Origin: Hypericum androsaemum
Taxonomy: Eukaryota > Streptophyta > Magnoliopsida > Malpighiales > Hypericaceae
DNA length: 64,000 nt
Direction of reading: 5' to 3'
Assembly: GCA_963995505.1 (NCBI GenBank)
Contig: OZ023198.1
Span: 5,232,558 to 5,296,557 of the forward strand
In this document: piece after piece, positions 55,681 to 64,000 of the stretch
How positions within the stretch are numbered: position 1 is the first letter of the stretch
Layout of the letters: every line of letters starts with the position of its first letter
Made by a program: the position numbers and the translations under genes
Notes under the pieces: model-generated
What the model saw: the letters and a program-made list of their open reading frames with translations, nothing else
Databases searched by the model: none
What the model was told of the DNA's origin: nothing

Positions 55681-57159
55681 GGGCAAATTACCCCTAGTCT
55701 CTGGTATTTGATCATCCTCCCCCTCGGGTTCCTGCATTTTAAAAATTAATTTTGCCGTCCCCCGATTTTGATTTTATCAACTCTCGGGTTCCTGCGCCAA
55801 TAGAGTGTCGTCATCGGCTCTTTTTTCATTTTTGGTCATGAAAATGACCAAAATACCCTTAAACAAAAAATTAAAAAATTTATCTTCTTCAACTTTTGAC
55901 CAAGAACACCAAAAACTAAAAACTAACCCAAAAATAAGATCAAACTAATCAACATCAAGAACACAACCAAGAACATCAAGACCAACCAAAAAAATATTCG
56001 AAACTCAAGAGGGCTTAAATCAAGCACAAACTCGACTAAATCAACTCGAACCCAACACCATTAACAAATTGAGCAACATGAGCTGGGTTTTCAATCTTGA
56101 AACCATTCTGAAATTTTAAACAACACCCAATCGATTCCAGATTGAAAATCCAGCAAAACCAGCTCTCAATCCCGCACCCGTCGTATCGGCCCTCGACCCA
56201 GTCCCCCTCGTTACGACCATTGACGAAGAAGTTGTAGACCCCACTTCCATTGCACTTTCCCTTGTGGAACTCACCCTCGTAGTAGTCCCCATTGCTGTAG
56301 AACTCCACCCCCTCGTGGTTAACCTCCGAAAGGGGGTTTCCCTTTCTGGGTCTGGTCCCCGATGAACCACTGGACCTGCCGGGTGGTCTTCCCCCGTGTC
56401 AAACCTGGGTAAAGGTTGAACCTTTAGGTCAGGGAGCCAGGTTTTGGTTAATTAAAGCCTTGTTCTTGCTAGCGAAGAAGAGGGTGATGGCGATGAGGAT
56501 GAGGGCGAGAAGGAGGAGGAGGTTCTCCGATGTGGGAATCTCATCGCTCCGCTGGTAGTAGAAGAGGAAGAGGAAGAAGATGGTGGCAAAGACCAGGGAG
56601 ACAATGGTAAGGACTGGGGCGAGTTGGGCCGACGGGCGTCTCTTTTTGCTCTCACTGGCTAGATAGTCGAGGACGACCTGAGGAGTTTCAAAATTGAATT
56701 TTGTGTGTATGGTAGGGGTTTCAATCTGGAAACGGTTGTGAAATTGAGCAACAGGAGCTGGGTTTTCAATCTTGAAACCATTTTGAAATAGTCGAGTAAT
56801 TGTTAATGGTGTTGGGTTCGAGTTGATTTAGTCGAGTCTGTGCTTGATTTAAGCCCTCCTGGGTTTCAAATATTTTTTTGGTTGTGTTCTTGATGTTGGT
56901 TAGTTTGATCTTATTTTTGGGTTGGTTTTTAATTTTTGGTGTTCTTGGTCAAAGGTTGAAGAAAGTGAAAATTTTTAAGGGTATTTTGGTCATTTCCATG
57001 AATAAAAATGAAAAAAAAGACCTGATGATGTCACTTTATTGGCGCAGGGACTTGAGAGTTGATAAAATCAAAGTCAGGGGACGGCAAAATCACTTTTTAA
57101 AATGCAAGGACCCGAGGGGGAGGATGATCAAATACGAGGGACTAGGGGGTAATTTGCCC
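55681..57159. mobile_element. Pack-MULE carrying a MORN-repeat gene fragment
   Basis: Inverted arms of more than 200 bp begin GGGCAAATTACCCCTAGTC and end GACTAGGGGGTAATTTGCCC (with small differences). They share GGTTCCTGCATTTTAAAAA, GACCAAAATACCC and similar stretches in opposite orientation. An 8-bp duplication TTTTTATT lies at both edges. The interior carries a minus-strand gene fragment and no transposase. Confidence 0.88.
56157..56684 (-). pseudogene. Captured fragment of a plant MORN-repeat membrane protein gene
   Basis: The minus strand first reads VVLDYLASESKKRRPSAQLA, then two hydrophobic segments (VLTIVSLVFATIFFLFLFYY and ENLLLLLALILIAITLFFAS). After damage it continues NHEGVEFYSNGDYYEGEFHK, then GKCNGSGVYNFFVNGR and EGDWVEGRYDGCGIESW, which are MORN repeats. 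The order of two membrane helices then MORN repeats is that of a plant MORN protein family I recall from genomes. The tail of the protein is missing. Confidence 0.75.
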
Positions 57160-58488
57160 TTTTTATTTAGTTGATAACACATGGTATTCAAAAATTATAT
57201 ATGGTCGATTAATTTAGTTCTGAGCCGAATTAAAATTTTGTAAAGTTTTGTAAAGTTTTGCTAACAAATATTTAACACAGATATATTTTTATTCTGATAC
57301 CTTGAACTCGAGATCAATTAAGGTAGAATAAGATGTAAATGTTTGTTGGTTCAAAGTAAATCGTTTTGTTCGTAAAGGACAAAACTAAATTAATGAATGT
57401 CGGCCCCGGCATATATTATTAGTTCAACTACTCTTTTTTCCAGAGAAATTAGTCCAACTACTCCGAATCCACTAGATAGCATATAAGTTTATACAAAAAA
57501 AGTGTAGACAATAATTGAAATTGGTGCATTTCCGATATATTATATGATTTAGTATGTTGGATCGCTCAATATTATTATTTTATAAATTTATGGTGAATTC
57601 TGCAATATTCTCCTTTTAAAACTTTACTGAATTTTCATATTACAACATATCAATAACCACCATGATGTCTCACGTGGGTTGAAGAAACACAAACCACCAC
57701 CACTACCCCCACCCACCCCCGCACCCCCCCCCCCCCCCCCCCCCAACAATCACAAAACTCATCGTTTAGATTATCAAATTGTGTATCACGGTGAGTGTCT
57801 TGTACTTATTTATTCATTTAAAGTTGGAAATTACACCGAATAACTCTGATACTGTTGAAGTAAAGGGGACACGGCCGTGAGGAGGGGAGTGTAATACATG
57901 GAATCTCTTTGAATTATTATTATTATTATTATTTTGATACACTCTCCGGAGACAATGAACTGCCTCCGTTAGTATGTATGTGTTGAACAAGTTTATTGAG
58001 AATAGGTGTCTACAAAACTACGTCAATCAGTGAAGGTGATAATACAAGATTGAAAAGAAAAGAAAAAACTCTTCCAATGAAGCTCTCTCTTTCTTTTTCT
58101 CTTTTACTTTCTCTTTTTCTTTAAAACTTAGTTCTAGACCACTCCTTGGTCACGTCCCTATAACACAGATCTCCTCAGTTAGGAACTTCTTTCTCTTCGC
58201 TTCCCTCGCTTGTTTCCTCGGTGAAAATGCCCCCTGGCCTTCCCGTCACGGCCTTCCGTCCGAGACCACAGTTTGGTCTAGTTGTAGATCCAATGTCGCT
58301 CGCCTTTCAGACCAGCGGTAGATTTGACCACCGCCCTTGGAATCGGTGGTAGATCGAAGTTCGTCGACCGCGCTCTCTTTGGTAGTAGCCCTCCACCGTA
58401 GATCCGCCATCGGCCTCAGCATGCGACCTCTTAGAGAGAAGCCCAGGCCGTAGCTCAGTCCCAGGTCGCCTACCGAAGCTGCCCAACC
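57160..58488. other. Non-coding DNA with simple repeats
   Basis: It includes a run of 21 C (57724-57744) and an (ATT)n tract (about 57912-57934). A GC-rich part at 58240-58490 borders the copia LTR, but I recognise no gene there. Confidence 0.5.
57724..57744. repeat. Poly-C tract
   Basis: 21 consecutive C residues in a C-rich context. The length may vary between reads or individuals. Confidence 0.9.
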
Positions 58489-58850
58489 TGTTAAAAAGTA
58501 ATTGAGCATAAGCCGCTAAAGTTTTATTGAGTGATTAACATCACATGTATAGCCCTTTTACATAACTATAACATGTTACGTTTAAGCAACTAAGATAAGG
58601 AATGCCCAAATACAAATATTCAATGAGATAGAAAGATATAATCTAGTTGTTACGCTATGGATATGATAATATCACAAAGGAAGTCAAACGTGCAACAAAC
58701 ATGATCTCCTTTAACACTCTCTCTCAAGTTGGCACATTAAAATCCGTAATGCCCAACTTTCTAAGGAGGAAATCGAACCGATCGCGTATACGATTTTGGT
58801 AAAAATATCCGTTAGTTTTCCAACAGTTTCGATTTTGCGGGAAGAGATGT
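58489..58850 (-). mobile_element. Copia 3' end: RNase H tail and 228-bp LTR
   Basis: On the minus strand, GKLTDIFTKIVYAI, then after a frameshift RFDFLLRKLGITDFNVPT and a stop, is the hallmark C terminus of Ty1/copia RNase H (xLADIFTK...KLGI). It is followed directly by an LTR reading TGTTAAAGGAGATCATG...TACTTTTTAACA (58716 down to 58489, TG..CA). The rest of the element is not in the window. It belongs to a different copia family from the elements at 1-13198. Confidence 0.8.
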
Positions 58851-59728
58851 CATTGGATTAGACTCCCAGTGATTAGCAATCCATTCCAACGTCAACTTCC
58901 GGCAAGCCAGAGCACGTCTTGCCTGGGAACCGGAGGGGTTTGTCATTATAGACCAACCCTCCGGTTGGTTGTGCTTGTTTGTGTTCTTCATGCTTTTGTC
59001 CACGTTCTTTATGCATTAGTTGCATTTGTCCATTTTCTTTATGGTTTTGCTACTTATGTGTGTTTTCTTTATGATTTAGTTATGCATTTTCTTGTTTTTC
59101 TTCTAGTGTTGTTATGTTGTTGTTAGTCTGTTTTTGCTTGGATTAATCTTGGCTCGTTCTTGATAAGGTCTACATATTGTTGTTGACCCTGTCGTGGCTC
59201 ATGGATAATCTTGTCACCGTTAGATTCTTGGCTCTCACTCAGGAGCATCTCGTATGTATCAGAGTGCTCGTTTACTCGGAGTTACATATTCGATGTTGCT
59301 CTGTATTTGTCAACTGCCTTTGTGGTTACCAGTTTGGCTTTCCTCTCCTGAGAGGACATGGGCTCTTGCAATCGTATCCACAGCCATAAACATTAACTAT
59401 GCCACTTTGTCTTCAATGGGTTCTTCTACTTTGTCTATGCTCTATGATATTTTTTTGAATATGTATCGACGGGCTAATAATATTATTTGAGTTTTAGAAT
59501 ATCTACTGAATAATACTCCGGTTTAGCTAGATGCGTCAATAATACTCCAATATCAAATTTGATTTTATAATATGCTTTAATTATAATTTTGGAAACATGA
59601 CGATGTGGGATTTTTTGTTGAGAAGAACAAATGGTGTAATGTTAACGCCTTTGATTAAGAAATATGGTCTTAAAATATTAATTTTCACGCTAATCAGACT
59701 GATTTATACTATTGTGCTTTCTAATTGA

Positions 59729-60204
59729 ACATAGTTTCATACCCAGTTTGTTCGGCCTTTATTTATTTTATGTTATTGGGCTGGGCCCGTTTGTAGTTAT
59801 ATCTGTTCTATGTAACATATGGGCTGGGCTGTATTTTATTATAGGGAAAAGTTCACTAAAATACCATGTAGTTTCACACTTTTTTACCTTAGTACCCTAT
59901 GGTTTGACTTTTTTTTTAGGTGACATGGGTTTCAAAAAATGACACTATTGGTGATAATTTTAACCAGAGTTAATTTTTTCAACCAAACCTTACACGTGCC
60001 ACGTCGTATTTTTGATCCTAATTGGCTATGACATGGCAAAATTTCAAAAACCAACCCTAATAAAAAATTCTAGACCAAAAATATTTCATATTCTCTTTCC
60101 CCACCTCCTAGAAACCTTGACCTCTCCGCCCTCACCCTCACCCTCCCTCCCATCGACCTCCTCCTCGCCCTCCATCTCTGCTCCCGACCTCTCCGCCCCT
60201 CAAG
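59729..60204. repeat. Left copy of a ~476-bp direct repeat flanking a LINE
   Basis: Runs from ACATAGTTTCATACCCAG to CTCCGCCCCTCAAG and is nearly identical to 61870-62346. It contains a Mutator-like end (GGGAAAAGTTCACTAAAATAC from 59844) and C-rich DNA. Confidence 0.9.
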
Positions 60205-61824
60205 ATCCTAATTGGCTTTGTGATTTTTTCTGGGGAGGCTCTTTAAATGAAAGGAAGTTACATTGGCGGAGTTGGGAGAGAATGTGCCGCTCTAAGAAGG
60301 AGGGGGGGATGGGATTTCGTCGTTTGATCAATTTCAACAGGGCAATGCTAGCCAAGCAGGCTTGGCGCCTTATCTGTTCCCCAGACTCATTAACGGCTCG
60401 TTTACTCAAAGCTCGGTACTTTCCAAGCAACTCTTTTCTGGAGGCCACGGTGGGATATGCCCCGAGTCATAGCTGGAGAAGTATATTGGAGGGATTATCT
60501 CTACTCCGAAAGGGTCTAGACTGGCGGGTAGGGGATGGGACCTCAATTCACATCTGGGACGATGGTTGGTTGGTTGACTCACCGACTGGATGCCCGGAAT
60601 ACATATACCCAGGGGCTGATCATTACCAAAGGGTCTCAAAACTCCTCTTAGAAGGCACATTTAAGTGGAACGAAGTGCTACTTGACTCAATTTTTTCCCC
60701 AACTGATGCAGCACGTATTCGGACCATCCACCTGAGTTACTGTCGACCCTATGACGTATTGAGATGGAGGTTCACTGCTGATGGGAACTACTCGGTCCGT
60801 AGTGGTCATCATATGGATTTCGAATCATGGTGGACCTCCTCGCCACACTCCCAGGTACCGAATTTATCCCCTAGCTGCTGGTCGCTGTGTTGGAACATGT
60901 ATTGTCCACCTCGACTCAAGATTTTTCTCTGGAGAGTCTTAGATAACAATCTCCCAGTTAGGCACAACCTATCTCGACGCGGCTTGGAGATTGACATTAA
61001 ATGCCCGGCATGTGGTCTGTACGAGGAATCGACAAAGCATTTGTTCTTTGACTGCCCTACTCTTCACCACATCTGGTCCGATCATGGAGTTAGCCTCCGT
61101 CCCGTGGGCACATGCAGCCTTGTTGAAGCCCTCATGTCCCTGCTAGAAGGCCGAGATGCGGTAACCCAAGCCACCTTGGTGGGAATCCTTTGGGGAGTTT
61201 GGAAAGTCAGAAACATCTTTGTTTTCCAGGAGGATGAAGTACCGAATATACCAGTCGAAATGGCACGTGCTATTAAGTTTGTAACAGATTACCATGAAGC
61301 AAACCCACGTCCTACCCCCCCTTTCTGTGCGAGCTGTTCACCACTGGTCCAGGCCACCGGATGGTTGGTTAAAGTACAACTCAGACGCTGGGCTTTATAA
61401 TGATAGTGGTGGATACGCAGGAGCTGTTGTTTGAGATGAGTCGGGCCTCTTCGTGGAAGCATCTTATCGACATTTTATGCACATCAGCCACCCCACCTTA
61501 CTGGAGGCTCTAGGCATCAAGCACGCCATTGAACGGGCCATCATCTCTGGCACTAGACAAGCCATCTTTGAATCTGACTGTCAACCGGTTGTGCTAGCCT
61601 TGAATCGCTCAACAGCGGACAGAAGTGACCTCTCTATGATCATCGAGGACTGTAGGACGATGGCTGCAAGTCTGGAAGATCACCGTTTCATATTCACTCA
61701 TCGCGAAGCCAATATGGCTGCTCACCATTATACCAAGCACTGCTTTTTCTCTTCGTCTGATTTTCTTTGGTGTAATGCTCCTACTGCTGCGCTACGTTCC
61801 ATTCTGGATCTTGACTTGATGTAA
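60205..61824 (+). pseudogene. LINE ORF2 C terminus: zf-RVT and RNase H
   Basis: The frame 60205-61400 carries LNERKLHWRSWERMCRSKKEGG, VGDGTSIHIWDDGWL, LKIFLWRVLDNNLPVRHNL and the zinc-binding CPACGLYEESTKHLFFDC. After a frameshift near 61360, RNase H follows: YNSDAGLYNDSGGYAGAVV, an in-frame TGA (61434-61436), then DESGLFVEASYRHF, FESDCQPVVLALN and HREANMAAHHYTKH up to 61824. With one frameshift and one stop it is only mildly decayed. The RT core is absent because of 5' truncation. Confidence 0.9.
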
Positions 61825-61869
61825 TGTACTTCTTTCTGAATGAATTCAGTTGTTTCTCTCTAAAAAAAA
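60205..61869 (+). mobile_element. 5'-truncated LINE (L1 type)
   Basis: About 1.67 kb ending in an A tail (61862-61869). It contains only the C-terminal third of ORF2. It is flanked by the two ~476-bp direct repeats exactly at its 5' edge and after its A tail. The first bases ATCCTAATTGGCT duplicate a word found at 60015-60027 in the flanking repeat. Confidence 0.92.
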
Positions 61870-62346
61870 ACATAGTTTCATACCCAGTTTGTTCGGCCTT
61901 TATTTATTTTAGGTTATTGGGCTGGGCCCGTTTGTAGTTATATCTGTTCTATGTAACATATGGGCTGGGCTGTATTTTATTGTAGGGAAAAGTTCACTAA
62001 AATATCCTGTAGTTTCACACTTTTTTACCTTAGTACCCTATGGTTTGACTTTTTTTTTTAGGTGACATGGGTTTCAAAAAATGACACTATTGGTGATAAT
62101 TTTAACCAGAGTTAATTTTTCCAACCAAACCTTACACGTGCCACGTCGTATTTTTGATCCTAATTGGCTATGACATGGCAAAATTTCAAAAACCAACCCT
62201 AATAAAAAATTCTAGACCAAAAATGTTTCATATTCTCTTCCCCCACCTCCTAGAAACCTTGACCTCTCCGCCCTCACCCTCACCCTCCCTCCCATCGACC
62301 TCCTCCTCGCCCTCCATCTCTGCTCCCGACCTCTCCGCCCCTCAAG
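61870..62346. repeat. Right copy of the ~476-bp direct repeat
   Basis: Begins directly after the LINE A tail and ends at CCTCAAG, with only a handful of substitutions and a T-run length difference from the left copy. Beyond it the sequence continues CTCCTCCTCACCC, which is the uninterrupted version of the target. Confidence 0.9.
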
Positions 62347-62439
62347 CTCCTCCTCACCCTCCACATCCCAGAAATGCTACACTCGCTGTCTCCTCGGCTC
62401 CTCAACCGGGATTATGAAAAGAGACCCGGGCTAAAGTAA

Positions 62440-64000
62440 TGTGATACCCTCACCCTTTAACCAAATTTGTTACAACCTAATAAGGTTGATTTTGGAAAGG
62501 TTTAAGCTTAGTTCGTCGATGTTTGGTAAAATAGGCGTAACTTCCTCATCCGAACTCTAAATTAGGTGATTTTAATTCGTGTAGATTCGTAGCAAATAGA
62601 TCTATAACTTTATTCTTTTAGTTTTGTGATTTATAAAATAATTTGGTCCAAACAGAGTCAGAATTTTAGGTACTCGAAAATGGGACTGATTTTATCGGTA
62701 TTGGAAAGATTTGTGAAAATGATTTGTTATGTGATTCTATTTGAATAAGGCTCATTTTAGGGACTTATTAGAACATATTAAGAAGTTTAGGCATAATTTG
62801 GAAAGGCTAGAAAAGTATAAGACTAAAAGAAAAAATTTGGTTGTAAGTGGGCTAGATGGCAACTTTTGGTAGGTAGTAAACTATACAAAAAGAAAGATAT
62901 TTTGGATAGACTTTAGGCACCAAACCCACACCCTTTTTGACAGAAAAACAGAGTAGAAAAGTATAGAAGAAAGGGAAAAAAATAGGGGGAAAGAGGAGGA
63001 GAGAAAAAGGGACCAAATTTGGGCAATTTTGAAGAAAAAGGTAAGTAGTTTTATAGGATTTTGCTTTAATTGAGTAGAAATCCTTTTGAACCTTGAAGAA
63101 GCTAATAGGTGAAAGTTTGATCAAGATAATATAGATCTAGATGAAGGAAGTTAAGGTGAGGTTAAGCTAAAATTCGTTTATATATAGAAGTTGGAAGAAA
63201 AGTTAAACACCGGGTTGTAGTTTTGTGAATTTTAGCATGGTTTTGGGGCTACCTTGTATAAATTCGAAATTAAGGGTTTATAAATCGAAGCACGGAGCTT
63301 CTCTTTGAATGGTTTGAGAAATCATTGTCTTGTAAGTAGATATTCTTTGTAACATGTATTTAGTTAACTGGACGTGGGTGATATACTTGCTTTGGCATTC
63401 TTGTGAATCGTTCGAAATATGGTATTCGGTGTAGTTTTGGTTTATTTGATATTCGATGTTGCTTTTGGATTGTTGTGTATGTATGGAAATTTTGGAATAT
63501 TTGGTATGTGAATTGTGGATGGCGGATGATGAGGTCTACCCGCGACCAACCGGGGATATTGGCATATGTGCACATATACTGAGGATACAAGAATTCAGAT
63601 ATGATATGTTTAGCTGGCGGGTTGGTTTCTGATGGGACCCTTAAGATATGGTATCCTCGTGTCGGAGTGGGAGTGACACTATCTAGACCTATCTGAAATT
63701 CATCCGAATTGTGTTATTTATTTTGTGAAAGTCTATCTGAAATTCTGATTATGTATGATATGTGAATTCTTTGATGACCTTGTTTATGAAGTGATCTTTT
63801 GTTGTCTTGGCTTTTGTATTAGTATGTGTTTGGGTTTGATGGAGAATGACTAGTTGGTTAAATACATGTTACTTATAATATTCACTTACTAAGTATTTCA
63901 AAGCACTTTATCCCTTACTTAAATCAACAGGTGAAGAGTCTTGAAAGGTGTTTGCATCTGGAGAAGCTTTCCTAATTCGAGTTCAGCCCATTGTCCTCAT
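62440..64000. other. Possible LTR or other repeat running out of the window
   Basis: The segment from TGTGATACCCTCACCC resembles the starts of some plant gypsy-type LTRs and includes GACCAACCGGGGATATTGGC, a type of sequence seen in such LTRs. No partner LTR, PBS or coding region is in the window, so this stays tentative. No gene is seen. Confidence 0.3.

Noticed and set aside
58869..59126. Hydrophobic + strand frame rich in FVHVLYALV
   Set aside because: Low-complexity T-rich sequence (repeated TTCTTTATG words), no domain and no conservation visible.
59712..59942. Hydrophobic 76-aa frame in the repeat flanking the LINE
   Set aside because: T-rich non-coding repeat sequence that is duplicated at 61870; no support for a gene.
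62852..63124. Minus-strand 90-aa frame in the terminal repeat
   Set aside because: Poly-purine-rich non-coding DNA; translation is Phe/Leu-rich without motifs.
1..64000. CRISPR arrays, bacterial operons, plasmid or phage features
   Set aside because: Spliced genes, plant retrotransposons and a nuclear tRNA show this is eukaryotic DNA; no spaced direct-repeat array of CRISPR type was seen. The tandem arrays found are minisatellites.

Overview
The window is nuclear DNA of a flowering plant, most likely a eudicot. It holds spliced GT-AG genes (mitochondrial ribosomal protein S9, fibrillarin, a MATE transporter), a plant-type C2-domain gene, a nuclear tRNA-Leu, and a heavy load of plant Ty1/copia, Ty3/gypsy, L1-type LINE, hAT and Mutator-like elements. 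I could not place the species. All calls come from reading the sequence; no database search was run.

Layout. 1-5711: a decayed Ty1/copia element (+), entered inside its 5' LTR. 6566-6982: a LINE fragment. 7099-13198: a nearly intact copia (-) of the same family. 15625-20043: two copies of a small plant gene I do not recognise. The first (15625-17287) is broken by an internal duplication and a LINE insertion; the second (19480-20043) is intact. Between them lie a carboxylesterase pseudogene and a 360-bp hAT-type MITE with an exact 8-bp target duplication. 21036-22320: a Mutator-like element with a perfect 9-bp target duplication. 22700-35150: one composite LTR retrotransposon with three LTRs, bounded by the 5-bp duplication GAAAC, with a Ty3/gypsy chromovirus (28714-34178) nested inside.

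35531-51360 is the gene-bearing part: an SRC2-like C2 protein (-), mitochondrial RPS9 (+), fibrillarin (+) with a box C/D snoRNA in its fifth intron, tRNA-Leu(CAA) (-) and a MATE/DETOXIFICATION transporter (-). Between these genes are a Pack-MULE carrying a fragment of chaperonin CCT delta (37621-39004), two MITEs and a truncated LINE with a 13-bp target duplication.

51361-64000 is again repeat-dominated. It holds Mutator-like elements, one carrying a MORN-repeat gene fragment and another region carrying a PPR-like fragment. It also holds a copia 3' end and a truncated LINE flanked by two copies of a ~476-bp segment, which reads as an exceptionally long target-site duplication. The last 1.6 kb is probably an LTR or other repeat.

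Functional links. Fibrillarin and its intronic snoRNA belong to the same rRNA 2'-O-methylation machinery. The promoters of fibrillarin and RPS9M both carry GGCCCA (site II) motifs, and fibrillarin also has telo boxes, the usual signature of growth-regulated ribosome-biogenesis genes. The strongest oddities are the copia primer-binding region (no tRNA PBS, but a 15-nt complement to the element's own LTR), the three-LTR composite, the cluster of gene-fragment-carrying Mutator-like elements, and the giant LINE duplication.
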